Below, one piece after another: positions 44,792 to 54,955 of a stretch of DNA of 64,000 nucleotides (positions within the stretch are counted from its first letter, which is position 1; the number at the start of each line of letters is the position of its first letter). Made by a program: the position numbers and the translations under genes. The DNA comes from Actinacidiphila paucisporea (lineage in GTDB: Bacteria; Actinomycetota; Actinomycetes; Streptomycetales; Streptomycetaceae), in NCBI RefSeq assembly GCF_900142575.1, contig NZ_FRBI01000022.1:62001-126000 (forward strand). The letters run 5' to 3'. The notes beneath the pieces are model-generated. The model ran no database searches and was not told where the DNA came from. It saw only the letters and a list, made by a program, of their open reading frames with translations.

Positions 44792-47700
44792 GTGTGCTTC
44801 CGGTTGCGGTCCTCGCGGGCCGTGGGGTGGGCTGGGGGGTCTGTCGAAGTGCGTTTTAGGCTGCGCTTGTTCACTGATGTCCGGACGCGGGCGCGGCTGC
44901 GCGGTGCGACGGTCACGACCGCGGTGATCGCGGCGCTGGGAGTGATCGTCCCGCTGGCCCAGGCCGATTCGGGCGGCTACCACTACACGGGCAAGGTGTG
45001 GGCCGCGGACCCGGTGCAGCAGCAGCCCGTGGTGCAGGGCCACCCGGTGACATACGCCAAGCCGGTCAAGACCCGAACGCCGCGCGGAGCAAGGGCGCTG
45101 AGCACCCACCAGGCCAAGGCCCCGTCCTGGCCGGCCGCGGCCAGCGGCAGCGTCACCTTGCCGCAGCAGGGCAGCACTGTGGTGCAGGCAGGCTCCTCCC
45201 CGGTGTCACTGGCCGCCGCCCCCACCGCGATGTCCACGAAGACGCCCCCCGCGAGCGCTCCGCACTCGGTGCGGGTCAGCGTCGCGAGCCACAAGCAAAG
45301 TCAGGCGGCGGGCGTGGACGGCGTCCTCGTCGGCCTGACCCGCGGTGACGGCAAGAAGGCTGCGGGCAAGGTCATCGTCAAGGTCGACTACAGCTCCATC
45401 GCCCAGGCTTACGGCGGTGGTTGGGCCTCCCGGCTGCACCTGGTCGCCATGCCCGGCTGCGCACTGACAACGCCCCAACTGGCAGCCTGCCAGAGCCGTA
45501 AGCCGCTGGCGACCACCAACGACACCACCGCACAGACACTGTCGGCCGCCGTCGACCTGACCGCATCCGCGGCGACGGCTACGGGCTCGGCCGTCGCCGC
45601 CGTGTCCGACACCGGGGGGTCCCAGGGCAACTACACCGCAACGTCCCTATCGGCCTCTGGCGCCTGGTCGCAGTCCGCCAGCGGCGCCTTCACATACAAC
45701 TACCCCATTGCCGTGCCCGCTTCGCTCGGCGGGAGCGCGCCCTCGGTCGGGCTGTCGTACAACTCCCAGTCCGTCGACGGCGAAACCTCCGCCCGTAACG
45801 CCCAGTCGTCCTCGATCGGCGACGGATGGTCGTACGAACCCGGGTTCATCGAGCGCTCCTACAAGACGTGCGACAACAACGGCATCAAGGACTCGTACGA
45901 CGAGTGCTGGGCCGGTTACAACGCCACGCTGTCCCTCGGGGCGCACAGTGGCGAGCTGGTGAGGGACAGTTCGGGGATCTTCCATCTCCAGACGGACGAC
46001 GGAACGAAGATCGAGCGGCTCACTGGCGCGGACAACGATCTCTGGCAGGGCGAGTACTACAAGGTCACCACCACCGACGGCACGGCCTACTACTTCGGTG
46101 TCGACCACACGCCCGGCACCACTTCGGATGCGTCCACCAACAGCGCGTGGAGCCTTCCCGTTTACCACCCGAAGTCATCCGACCCGTGCTACGACGCCGC
46201 CAAGGGAGACAAGTCCCAGTGCAGTGACCCGATCGGGTACCGCTTCAACCTCGACTTCGTTGTCGATCCGCACGGCAACGTCCAGCGCTACGACTACAAG
46301 ACCGAGACCAATTACTACAACATGGGCCTCGGCCAGGTCGCCGCCTCCGGTGACGGCGGCACCATGACCTCGTACGTCCGAGCCGGATACCTCACCCAGA
46401 TCTCGTACGGCTACCAGCTCGCCGACGCCCGAGCCGGACACGACCCCGCGGCCCGGGTCCTCTTCACATCCGCCCAACGGTGCACTACCTCCGACACCGT
46501 CTGCACGGCCGGCAACCTCTCCGACTCCACGGCCACGAACTGGCCGGATGTTCCCTATGACATCCACTGCGAAGCGGGCGACAAGACGTCCGGGGACGGC
46601 GACGACGTCTGCCACATCGGCTCGCCGACGTTCTGGTCCACCTACCGGCTCAAGACGATCACCACGCAGGTGAACACTGTCGACGGTTTCAAGAGCGTCG
46701 ACCAGTACGACCTCAAGCAGATCTTCTCCGACGCCGGCGGTGTGATCGACCCCGTCACCGGCAAGACCGAGCACCCTGAGGACGCCGGCCAGCTCCAGTC
46801 GGTCATGTGGCTCCAGTCCATCCAGCACACCGGCCTGGACACCACCGGGGGCGGCACGCCACCGGTCTCCCTGGACCCGGTCACCTTCACCGGCATCGAG
46901 GCGGACAACCGCGTCGACGGCCTCACTCCGGCCGCCCCGCCGCTGTTCCACCCGCGGATCTCCAGCGTCCACACCGAGACCGGCGAGTCCATCGCCGCCA
47001 CCTACGCCGACCCTCAGTGCTCCCGCGTCAACCACACCATGCCGGCCTCCGCGGACAGCAACACCAAGGCGTGCTTCCCGGTCTACTGGAACCCGCCCGG
47101 CTCGGTCGATCCCATCTCCGACTGGTTCAACAAATCACTCGTCACCCAGGTCTCGGACAGCGATCTGACCGCAGCGGGCTCGCCGGCCAAGGTCACCAAC
47201 TACCAGTACGGGAACGCAGCCTGGCACCGCGACGACTCCGACCTCACCGACGACAAGTACCGCACCTGGAACCAGTTCCACGGCTTCAGCACTATCACCG
47301 TCCTGGGGGGCGCGTCCCCCGACCCCGTAACCAAGACGGTCACCACCTATCTGCAGGGAATGGACGGCGACTACAAGGCCAACGGCAGCCGGCGCTCGGT
47401 GACTCTCGGCAGTGTTACGGACAGCGAGTGGCTGACGGGGACCCCGCAAGAGACTGACACTTACAACACCACGGCGCCAGGCTCGCCGGTAATCGCCAAG
47501 AACATCACCGACGCCCTGTCGACAGTGGAGACCGCGCATCGGGCACGCACGGCCTGGACATCCGAGGACCCAGCGCCCGCCGATCTGTCCACTCTGCCCG
47601 ACCTCAGCGCCCGACGACTGGACACCACGACCAGCCGCTCCCTTTCGCTGCTCGCCGACACCACTTGGCGGACCGCCAAGACCGTCACTCGGTACGACGC

Positions 47701-50700
47701 GTTCGGTCGGGTCACCCAGGCCGACGATCAGGGCGACGTCGCCGACCCGAAGCAGGAGAACTGCACCACCACGAGCTACGCGCCCGCCCCGGCATCCAAC
47801 CCGATGATGCTCACCTACCCCAGCGAAACGATCAGCGTCTCGGGGCCCTGCGGGACCACACCGAGCGCCACCACGACCCTGGTGGACAAGCGGATCTTCT
47901 ATGACGGTGACGGCAGCATCGCCACCCCCGGCACCTACGGGAAGCTGGGCCAGAGCTGGCCCTCGGACGGCGCCAGCCCGCAGGTGCACTCCCTCGGCTA
48001 CATGACCGCGGTCCAGAGCATCAAGTCCTACAGCGGCTCCGGAAGTCCCACCTTCGTCATGCTCGGTGCCTTGTCGTACGACAAGTACGGCCGGGTGACC
48101 AAGTCCCTGGACGGCGCCGGGGCGACGACCACTACCGGTTACACCCCTGCCACCGGCATCCTGCCGACCACGATCGCCGTCACCAACCCGCTCGGGTGGG
48201 GCTCGTCCACCGCCGTCGATCCGGGGCGTGGTGCTGTCACCGAGTCCATCGATGCCAACGGTCGCGTCACCGACTCGGCGTACGACGCACTCGGCAGGCG
48301 TACCGCGGCGTGGCTCCCGGGGCGGAGCAAGAGCGCCCACATTGACAGCCCCGACAAGAAGTTCACCTACTCCGTCCACGGCACCGGTGACAACCCGGCC
48401 CCCTCGTCCGTCACCACCCAGACACTGCGCGAGGACCAGACCTACGGCACGTCCGTCTCGATCTACGACGGAATGCTGCAACTGCGGCAGACCCAGACCG
48501 ATGCCTTCGCCGGCTCGGGCGGACGGCTGATCTCGTCCGACTTCTACGACACGCACGGCTGGCAGAGCGCCGGCTACGCCACCTACTCGGATCCCGACCA
48601 TGCGCCGGGCACCACCTTGTGGGCGGAACTCGAGACCACGATCCCCTCCGAGTCGCGCACCGTCTACGACGGCCTCGGTCGCCCCGTGCAGAGCCAGATG
48701 TGGGCCAAGGGCTCCCAGCTGTGGCACTCCAGCACGGCCTACCCCGGTGCCGACGAGGTCGACAGCACTCCGCCGGCCGGAGGCCAGACCACATCCGCGG
48801 TGACCAACGGCCTCGGCCAGACCATCGCCACCACGGTCAAGGACACCACCCCCGCCCGCAAGCTCACGGCCGGCACCGTCATCGCCTCCGGTAGCTCGTA
48901 CGCCTCCAACAGCGTCCGGCTGACCATGCAGGCCGACGGCAACCTCGTCCTCAGCGGGATCGCCAAGGCCACCCAGCTGTGGGCTTCCGGCACCGGCGGC
49001 AACCCGGGTGCGAGCGCCACGATTCGCACCGACGGCAGCCTGGTGGTGACCGATACCACGGGCACGGTGCTGTGGAACTCCAATTCCGGCACCACCGGCA
49101 CGACCGGCGCCTACCTGCAGATTCGCGACGACGCCAGCCTGCAGGTCTTCAGCGCGACAGGCGTGAGCAAGTGGACCTCCGGCACAGCTGGGAAAGCGGC
49201 CGCAGCCGACGACACCACGAAGTACACCTACACGCCGGCCGGCCAGACCGCCTCGGTCTCCGACGCCGTCGGCAACACCTGGACCTACCAGTACGACATC
49301 CAGGGTGAGCTGCTCTCGCAGCACGACCCGGACGCGGGCGACAGCTCGTACGTCTACGACGCCTACGGCCATCTCGTCCAGACCACCGACCCACGCGGCC
49401 AGACCCTGTCGTACACCTACGACGTCCTCAACCGGCAGACCGCCGAATATGCGGAGCAGGACAAGGCCGTCCACGATCCCGCCACCAAGCTCGCCTCCTG
49501 GACCTTCGACACCCTGGTCGACGGCACCAGCGTCAAGGGGCTGCCGTCATCGGAGACCCGCTACGTGGGCGGCACCCAGGGCAGCCGATACGTCTCCCGT
49601 ATCGACGGTTACAACACCGCCTACCAGCCGACCAGCGTCAGCACGGTCATCCCGAGCGCGGAAGGCGCCCTGGCGAAGACGTACACCTCGTCCGCCACGT
49701 ACTCGCCGAACGTGGGCCTGCTGGACATGACGACCTATGGCGCGGACGGCGGCCTGCCCGGGGAGACCATCGGGTACGACCACAACCTCGAAGGTCTCCT
49801 CGTCGGCAGCGGATCGGACCTCACCCCCTACCTCGACATCGCGATCCACACCCCGCTCGGCCAGATCGAGCAGTCGACCTACGGCCTGTACGGCAAGCAA
49901 CTCCGCACCAACCAGACCTACGACGCAGCCACCCAGCGGCCTGTCACCAACACCGTGAGCCTCCAGACGGCGGCCACGGCGCCGATCGACACCTCCACCT
50001 ACGGCTACGACGCGTCGGGCAATCTCAACGCGGTCAGCGACGTCCAGTCCAACGGCACATCGACCACCGGCACCGACACCCAGTGCTACGCCTACGACGG
50101 CCAGGGCCGCCTCGCCGAAGCATGGAGCGATACGGCAGGCATCACCACGCCGGCGATCGCCGGAACCGGACAGCTCGCCCACTGCAACACAACCGTGCCC
50201 AGCGCCTCGACGGTCGGCGGTCCCGCACCGTACTGGCAGTCGTACACCTACGACCTGCTCGGCGACCGAACGCAGAAGACGCAGCACGACCCCGCCGGGA
50301 ACGCGCTGAAGAACACGACGCAGACCGTGTCGTTCCCCAGCGCCACGGCGTCGGCTGCGCTCCCGAACCAGGCGTCCACGGTCACCACCAGCAACCCGAC
50401 GACGGGCACAGCCACCTCCACCCTGAACTACCAGGACGCCTCACGGTTGCCGGCGACCAACGCCGGCAACCTGATCAGCCGTTCCACCAAGACCGACGGC
50501 CCGTTCGTCTCCAGTGTCAAGACCACGGCAGGCGGGGCGCTGTGCCTGGCCGACTCGGGTGCCCACACCGACGACGGCACCCCACAGATCCTGTGGGGCT
50601 GCGGCGCCAGCGGCCAGACCTACACCGTCGGCACCGACGGCACGGTCACGGTTCTCGGCAAGTGCCTGGACACCGCGGTCGCCCAGCCGGTGGCGGGCAC

Positions 50701-52936
50701 CGGGGTCGTCATCAACACCTGCGCTGCCGGCAAGGCAACGCAGCAGTGGAAGACCACAGCCAACAACACCCTGGTCAACGTCGCCTCCGGGCTGTGCTTG
50801 GCAGACCCCGCTGCCAACCAGGCTCCCGGAACCAAGCAGATCCTTTGGACCTGTGGCGCCGGCGGCCAGACTTACACCACCCCGGCAACCGGCACGAGCC
50901 TGGCCGCCGGGCAGACCCAGACCTTCACCTACGACGCGGAGGGCCGAACTGCCTCCGTGGTGACCGGCGACGGCACCTCCCCGAAGCAGACCAGCTACCT
51001 CTACGACGCCTCTGGCCACCTGCTCATCGAGCGGGACCCGGGCAAAACCGTGCTGTACCTCTTCGGCGGCACCGAGCAACTCACCCTCGACACCACCACC
51101 CACACGGTGTCGGGTCAGCGGTACTACTCCAACCCCGACGGCACCCAGATCCTCCGCACCTCATCGGGCACCCTGACCTACCTGCCGACCAACGCCCAGG
51201 GCACAGCGCAACTGTCCGTGGACGCCACCACGCTGGCAATCACCCGCCGCGCCTTCGACCCCTACGGCGCGCCGCGCGGCACCACCCCCAGCCCCTGGGC
51301 CGACAACCACGGCTACCTCGGCAAACCCACCGACCCCGTCTCCGGCCTCGACCTCCTGGGCGCCCGCGACTACGACCCCACCATCGGCCGCTTCCTCACC
51401 GTCGACCCCCTCTTCGAAGCCGGCGACCCCAGCCAGATGGGTGGGTACGCATATGCGGGGGACGACCCGGTCAACGGCGCAGACCCCGCTGGCCTGATGT
51501 GCTTCGGGTGCGGCAGCAGCGGCGGATTTGCGGAGACGGCCACCCTTGTCGGAAGCGGTGGGGGCGGCTCCGGCGGGTCGGGTAACGGAACCGCGCACCA
51601 CGCGGTGCAGGCCGGCTGGGGCGTCTCCTGGGGCAAGGCCCTTGACTACGCGGCCGGCGGGCTTGTCGCCGGCCTTGGCATCACCGCTGTCGGCGTGTGC
51701 ACTGGCTCAGAAGTTGGCGCGCTACTCGATGCGGCATGCTACGAAGCCGGAGCCACCGCGGGCGCCGCCATATGTGGCTACATCACCCATGGGGACTGCG
51801 GACCGGGTGCAGCCGAAGACCCCACCGGAAACAGTGAGCACGAGGACACTCCGCGCGGGCGCGCGGAAGAAGAAGCTCCGAGCACGACCCATCTCTCAGC
51901 CCAGGATCCCAACAGCACCTTCACAAGTGGTGAGAGGGCCAGAAGCGATTTCGCCTCAGGCTCCGGCGAGGGCACGCTATCTGCTTCGAAACTGTACGAT
52001 AACGACGTACCGTCCAAGGCGCACCCGTGGACACCCGACGAAGCCGAGCCCGGAAAACCTGCCGAGGCAGCCTCGCCTAGTAGTTCCAAGAGCGGTACGG
52101 CCAAAAAACCAGTAGCGGACGACGCGGCTACAAGTGAGAAGTGCAGCTTCAGCCCCGGCACTCCCGTCCTCCTGGATCACGGCAAGACCAAGCCGATAGG
52201 CGACGTCACCGTCGGCGACAAGGTCGAATCAGGCGACCCCAACACCGGCAAACACGCCGGCCCCCACACGGTCACCGCCACCTGGGTCAACTACGACACC
52301 GACCTGATCGACGTCACGGTCAAGGGCGCCGACGGCAAAACGGCCACCCTCCACACCACCGCCAACCACCCCTTCTGGGACGACACCACCCACACCTGGA
52401 CCCCCGCCGCAGACCTCCACCCCGGCGACACCCTCAACACCGCCACCAACCACCACGCCGCCGTCCTCACCCTCCACCTCACCCCCGGCGCCGCCAACCG
52501 CTACAACCTCACCGTTGACCAACTCCACACGTACTATGTCGTGGCGGGCGGCACGCCGGTACTCGTCCATAACAGCAACGGATGTGGGGTAACGCGAGGT
52601 CCAGATGGACGTTTCCAGTCGGATCCCAATCGAGTCGCTCCCAATGCAATATATGATCGTGTCACGCTCCGCTCGTCGACCAAGCAGGCTGTTCAGGATG
52701 CTGCGCCACGAGATGCGGATGGCAATTTCATCGATCCGAATACTGGACAGAGCATTCCGGCCGAAGGTCCGTTCCACTATGGACACAAGCCGGGGTTCGA
52801 GTACTGGCGCAATCGGGACATGGTGCAGGCGCAGGGTTGGACTCGGGAACAGTTCATCGAATTCGAGAACGATCCGAGTCACTATCAAATCGAAGATCCC
52901 TACAACAATATGAGTCATCAGTATGAGCAACCATAA
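44792..52936 (+). CDS. RHS-repeat polymorphic toxin with lectin modules, Hint domain and GH-E nuclease tip
   Basis: A 2714-residue secreted protein. Residues 20-55 look like a signal (VTTAVIAALGVIVPLAQADS). YD/RHS repeats dominate from about 300 onward. A bulb-type lectin-like segment (LTMQADGNLVLSGI) lies near 1360-1470 and a ricin-type lectin (LCLADSGAHTDDGTPQILWG) near 1905-2030. The RHS core with ARDYDPTIGRFLTVDPL and DDPVNGADPAG is at about 2170-2235. A Hint domain runs from Cys2451 (CSFSPGTPVLLDHG) to HTYYVVAGGTPVLVHN ending at 2594. The tip (2595-2714) matches GH-E endonucleases: HYGHKPGFEYW (His2665) and NDPSHYQ...NNMSHQYE. The Hint should cleave to release the nuclease. The tip and its downstream gene are less GC-rich. 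The last 14 bases overlap the ankyrin gene. Confidence 0.85.
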   Translation: MCFRLRSSRAVGWAGGSVEVRFRLRLFTDVRTRARLRGATVTTAVIAALGVIVPLAQADSGGYHYTGKVWAADPVQQQPVVQGHPVTYAKPVKTRTPRGARALSTHQAKAPSWPAAASGSVTLPQQGSTVVQAGSSPVSLAAAPTAMSTKTPPASAPHSVRVSVASHKQSQAAGVDGVLVGLTRGDGKKAAGKVIVKVDYSSIAQAYGGGWASRLHLVAMPGCALTTPQLAACQSRKPLATTNDTTAQTLSAAVDLTASAATATGSAVAAVSDTGGSQGNYTATSLSASGAWSQSASGAFTYNYPIAVPASLGGSAPSVGLSYNSQSVDGETSARNAQSSSIGDGWSYEPGFIERSYKTCDNNGIKDSYDECWAGYNATLSLGAHSGELVRDSSGIFHLQTDDGTKIERLTGADNDLWQGEYYKVTTTDGTAYYFGVDHTPGTTSDASTNSAWSLPVYHPKSSDPCYDAAKGDKSQCSDPIGYRFNLDFVVDPHGNVQRYDYKTETNYYNMGLGQVAASGDGGTMTSYVRAGYLTQISYGYQLADARAGHDPAARVLFTSAQRCTTSDTVCTAGNLSDSTATNWPDVPYDIHCEAGDKTSGDGDDVCHIGSPTFWSTYRLKTITTQVNTVDGFKSVDQYDLKQIFSDAGGVIDPVTGKTEHPEDAGQLQSVMWLQSIQHTGLDTTGGGTPPVSLDPVTFTGIEADNRVDGLTPAAPPLFHPRISSVHTETGESIAATYADPQCSRVNHTMPASADSNTKACFPVYWNPPGSVDPISDWFNKSLVTQVSDSDLTAAGSPAKVTNYQYGNAAWHRDDSDLTDDKYRTWNQFHGFSTITVLGGASPDPVTKTVTTYLQGMDGDYKANGSRRSVTLGSVTDSEWLTGTPQETDTYNTTAPGSPVIAKNITDALSTVETAHRARTAWTSEDPAPADLSTLPDLSARRLDTTTSRSLSLLADTTWRTAKTVTRYDAFGRVTQADDQGDVADPKQENCTTTSYAPAPASNPMMLTYPSETISVSGPCGTTPSATTTLVDKRIFYDGDGSIATPGTYGKLGQSWPSDGASPQVHSLGYMTAVQSIKSYSGSGSPTFVMLGALSYDKYGRVTKSLDGAGATTTTGYTPATGILPTTIAVTNPLGWGSSTAVDPGRGAVTESIDANGRVTDSAYDALGRRTAAWLPGRSKSAHIDSPDKKFTYSVHGTGDNPAPSSVTTQTLREDQTYGTSVSIYDGMLQLRQTQTDAFAGSGGRLISSDFYDTHGWQSAGYATYSDPDHAPGTTLWAELETTIPSESRTVYDGLGRPVQSQMWAKGSQLWHSSTAYPGADEVDSTPPAGGQTTSAVTNGLGQTIATTVKDTTPARKLTAGTVIASGSSYASNSVRLTMQADGNLVLSGIAKATQLWASGTGGNPGASATIRTDGSLVVTDTTGTVLWNSNSGTTGTTGAYLQIRDDASLQVFSATGVSKWTSGTAGKAAAADDTTKYTYTPAGQTASVSDAVGNTWTYQYDIQGELLSQHDPDAGDSSYVYDAYGHLVQTTDPRGQTLSYTYDVLNRQTAEYAEQDKAVHDPATKLASWTFDTLVDGTSVKGLPSSETRYVGGTQGSRYVSRIDGYNTAYQPTSVSTVIPSAEGALAKTYTSSATYSPNVGLLDMTTYGADGGLPGETIGYDHNLEGLLVGSGSDLTPYLDIAIHTPLGQIEQSTYGLYGKQLRTNQTYDAATQRPVTNTVSLQTAATAPIDTSTYGYDASGNLNAVSDVQSNGTSTTGTDTQCYAYDGQGRLAEAWSDTAGITTPAIAGTGQLAHCNTTVPSASTVGGPAPYWQSYTYDLLGDRTQKTQHDPAGNALKNTTQTVSFPSATASAALPNQASTVTTSNPTTGTATSTLNYQDASRLPATNAGNLISRSTKTDGPFVSSVKTTAGGALCLADSGAHTDDGTPQILWGCGASGQTYTVGTDGTVTVLGKCLDTAVAQPVAGTGVVINTCAAGKATQQWKTTANNTLVNVASGLCLADPAANQAPGTKQILWTCGAGGQTYTTPATGTSLAAGQTQTFTYDAEGRTASVVTGDGTSPKQTSYLYDASGHLLIERDPGKTVLYLFGGTEQLTLDTTTHTVSGQRYYSNPDGTQILRTSSGTLTYLPTNAQGTAQLSVDATTLAITRRAFDPYGAPRGTTPSPWADNHGYLGKPTDPVSGLDLLGARDYDPTIGRFLTVDPLFEAGDPSQMGGYAYAGDDPVNGADPAGLMCFGCGSSGGFAETATLVGSGGGGSGGSGNGTAHHAVQAGWGVSWGKALDYAAGGLVAGLGITAVGVCTGSEVGALLDAACYEAGATAGAAICGYITHGDCGPGAAEDPTGNSEHEDTPRGRAEEEAPSTTHLSAQDPNSTFTSGERARSDFASGSGEGTLSASKLYDNDVPSKAHPWTPDEAEPGKPAEAASPSSSKSGTAKKPVADDAATSEKCSFSPGTPVLLDHGKTKPIGDVTVGDKVESGDPNTGKHAGPHTVTATWVNYDTDLIDVTVKGADGKTATLHTTANHPFWDDTTHTWTPAADLHPGDTLNTATNHHAAVLTLHLTPGAANRYNLTVDQLHTYYVVAGGTPVLVHNSNGCGVTRGPDGRFQSDPNRVAPNAIYDRVTLRSSTKQAVQDAAPRDADGNFIDPNTGQSIPAEGPFHYGHKPGFEYWRNRDMVQAQGWTREQFIEFENDPSHYQIEDPYNNMSHQYEQP

Positions 52937-53339
52937 TGTACGCGATCGCCAGGGGCGAACCCCTCTCCATGCTGCTGCTTTGCGTGGGGATCTTACTGAG
53001 GCCGAGCGCCTGATCGCCGCTGGTGCTGATCCGAGTGCCGCAGACCACAACGGATTCACCCCGCTCCATCTAGCGGCACAGGAGGGTCACTTCGGCGCAG
53101 TACAATTGCTGCTGGATGCTGGCGCGGAGGTCGATCAGAGAAATAAGTTTGGAAACACTGCGCTGTTCGTTGCGGTATTCAACTCTCGCGGGCGGGGTGA
53201 CCTGATTTCCCTGCTGCGAGAGCGTGGCGCCGACCCGATGGCGGAGAACGCCAGCGGGCAGACTCCATTTGGATTGGCCCATTTGATTGCCAACTTCGAC
53301 GTGGCTCAGTACTTCGCAGACCTGGGAAGTCCTGAGTAG
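52923..53339 (+). CDS. Ankyrin-repeat protein, probable immunity protein for the GH-E toxin
   Basis: The 138-residue protein is built of about three or four ankyrin repeats (GRTPLHAAALRGDLTEAERLIAAGADPSAAD; GFTPLHLAAQEGHFGAVQLLLDAGAEVDQR) and has no signal peptide, so it stays in the cytoplasm. Immediate overlap with the 3' end of an RHS toxin gene, on the same strand, is the classical place for an immunity gene, and ankyrin-type immunity proteins are known for polymorphic toxins. The function is inferred from position and fold. A hairpin follows. Confidence 0.8.
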   Translation: MSNHNVRDRQGRTPLHAAALRGDLTEAERLIAAGADPSAADHNGFTPLHLAAQEGHFGAVQLLLDAGAEVDQRNKFGNTALFVAVFNSRGRGDLISLLRERGADPMAENASGQTPFGLAHLIANFDVAQYFADLGSPE

Positions 53340-53366
53340 TCGCAGAAAGCGTCTCGGATTGTGCAC

Positions 53367-53403
53367 AGAGGCCCCGCCGGAATCGGTCTCCGGTGGGGCC
53401 TCT
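53367..53403 (+). terminator. Terminator after the toxin/immunity pair
   Basis: AGAGGCCCCGCCGG (53367-53380) and CCGGTGGGGCCTCT (53390-53403) pair with one G-U over 14 bp around a 9-base loop. A related left arm (GGGCCCCGCCGGAT) appears at the end of the window after the second immunity gene. Confidence 0.85.
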
Positions 53404-53410
53404 GGGGTGT

Positions 53411-53434
53411 CTGACGGCAGTAGTTGACGGCAAC
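53411..53434 (+). repeat. Left end repeat of the AICE (candidate att or integrase site)
   Basis: CTGACGGCAGTAG-T-TGACGGCAAC, two TGACGGCA motifs, lies 2 bp from the integrase stop and recurs with one mismatch (T to C) at 62924. The pair exactly brackets the integrase-to-NUDIX block. These might be att cores or arm-type recombinase sites. Confidence 0.6.
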
Positions 53435-53435
53435 G

Positions 53436-54746
53436 TCAGCGGACGGGTGCCGCACAAAGCGGCGGGTCGTCGCCGTCGTCGGGCTCGCTGACGGACTCCG
53501 AGGGTTTGGCGAGAGCTTGGCCGAGGAGGTCGATGGCGTCGCGCTGGAGGCGGAGTCGGACGTGGGCGTAAACCGTCGCGGTCACGCCGATGTGGGCATG
53601 CCCCAGGAGTTCCTTGATCACGACAAGTTCGACGCCCTGCTCCAGGAGGAGGGTGGCCGCCGAGTGCCGGAGATCGTGGAACCGGATACGGCGGAGCGTG
53701 GCGCGGCGGAGCAGGGCGTTGAAGTGCCGGGTGAGGGTGGCTCCCTCGATCGGATTGCCGTCGGGCCGGGTGAAGACGTAGCCGCTCGCCTTCCAGCCTG
53801 TCCCTGTTGCTTCGCGTTCCTGGCGCTGCCGGTCGCGGTGCTGTTCGAGGGAGTGCAGGCACTCGGTGGGCAGGGCGATGCGCCGCTCCGAGCTCTGCGT
53901 CTTCGTCGGCAGGGCGGTCAGGCCGACGGAGTTGGTGCGTTGGAGGGTACGGCGGATGCTGGCGGTTCCGCCGGCCAGGTCGAGGTCTTCCCAGCGTAGG
54001 CCGAGGAGTTCGCCTTTGCGGAGTCCGGTGCGCAGGGCGAGTTCGAATAGCGCGCTCAGCCGGTGCCCGCTCGTGGCGGTCAGGAACGCGCGCGCCTCCT
54101 CGGCGGTGAGGGGCTCGAACCGGCGGGGCCGGGGGGTGCCCATGCGGACGTTGCGGGCGACGTTGCGGGGTATCTCCTCTTCGCGGACGGCGTGTTCCAG
54201 GGCGGACTTGAGGACGGAGTGCACGTAGGCCAGCGTCAGCGGGGAAAGCCGCCTGCGGCAGCACGTCCCGACGGCACAGCACTGGGGCTGGTCGCGGGCG
54301 GTGTCGAGGCCGCGTGTGCAGCACTGGCAGGTGGTGCGGAGTTGGTCGAGCCAGGTGCGGACGTCCTTGGCGGTGAGCTTGGCGAGCTTCTTCTTGCCCA
54401 GGCCGGGGATGACGTACAGCCGGACGACGGCGGTGTAGCGGGTGTGGGTGTTCTCACGCAGTCGGTGGACGGCGACGGTCTCCAGCCAGTAGGTGAGGAA
54501 CGCTGCGAGGCTGCCCTGGGCGGAGGGGGTGGGGACGCCGCGGTTGCTTGTGGCGATCTTCTCGGTGAGCTTGGCGAGGGTGTCCTTTCGGGTGGTGCCG
54601 TAGACGCGGACGCGCTTGCGGGTGTCGCCGGGGGCGAGGACGTATCCGGCGGCTTCCCAGCGGCCGTCCTTGCGCTGGTAGACGGTGCCGTCGCCGTTGG
54701 CGCGGCTACGGCGCGAGGGGACGGGGGTGTCGCGGGGTGTGGTCAT
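53436..54746 (-). CDS. Tyrosine site-specific integrase of the AICE
   Basis: The 436-residue product has an N-terminal arm-binding part (GDGTVYQRKDGRWEAAGYV), then a SAM-like core-binding domain containing a Cys-rich insert (CQCCTRG ... CCAVGTCC) that might bind zinc. The catalytic domain has Arg in LRTGLRKGELLGLRW, FHDLRHSAATLLLEQ, and LGHAHIGVTATVYAHV with the nucleophile Tyr. All catalytic residues are present, so it is probably active. Its ATG overlaps the excisionase TGA by one base. It is the last gene of the AICE operon, adjoining the left repeat, a standard AICE layout. Confidence 0.93.
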   Translation of the reverse strand: MTTPRDTPVPSRRSRANGDGTVYQRKDGRWEAAGYVLAPGDTRKRVRVYGTTRKDTLAKLTEKIATSNRGVPTPSAQGSLAAFLTYWLETVAVHRLRENTHTRYTAVVRLYVIPGLGKKKLAKLTAKDVRTWLDQLRTTCQCCTRGLDTARDQPQCCAVGTCCRRRLSPLTLAYVHSVLKSALEHAVREEEIPRNVARNVRMGTPRPRRFEPLTAEEARAFLTATSGHRLSALFELALRTGLRKGELLGLRWEDLDLAGGTASIRRTLQRTNSVGLTALPTKTQSSERRIALPTECLHSLEQHRDRQRQEREATGTGWKASGYVFTRPDGNPIEGATLTRHFNALLRRATLRRIRFHDLRHSAATLLLEQGVELVVIKELLGHAHIGVTATVYAHVRLRLQRDAIDLLGQALAKPSESVSEPDDGDDPPLCAAPVR

Positions 54747-54955
54747 CAGGCGGCGTCCTGTTCGAGTCGGGCGCGGATGAAGTCGGTGAGCGCGTGGGCG
54801 GGGATGCGGCGGGCGCGGCCGAGGGTGATGGAGGCGATTTGCCGGGTGCGGAGCAGGTCGTAGACGGCGGAGCGGCCGAGTTGGAGGCGGGCCATGACCT
54901 GGGGGACCGTCAGCAGGTCTTCGCTTATGCCAGGTCCGGGGAGCAGAGCGCTCAT
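54746..54955 (-). CDS. Excisionase-like helix-turn-helix protein
   Basis: A 69-residue MerR-like winged helix (LLTVPQVMARLQLGRSAVYDLLRTRQIASITLGRARRIPAHAL), the usual form of AICE/phage excisionases that bend att DNA and direct Int toward excision. It overlaps the RepSA gene by 4 bp (ATGA) and the integrase by one base, so the three are translationally coupled. Confidence 0.88.
   Translation of the reverse strand: MSALLPGPGISEDLLTVPQVMARLQLGRSAVYDLLRTRQIASITLGRARRIPAHALTDFIRARLEQDAA

Noticed and set aside
47135-49474. 779-residue antisense frame within the RHS gene
   Set aside because: Low-complexity Gly/Arg/Val composition typical of an opposite-strand shadow; the RHS frame explains the coding signal.
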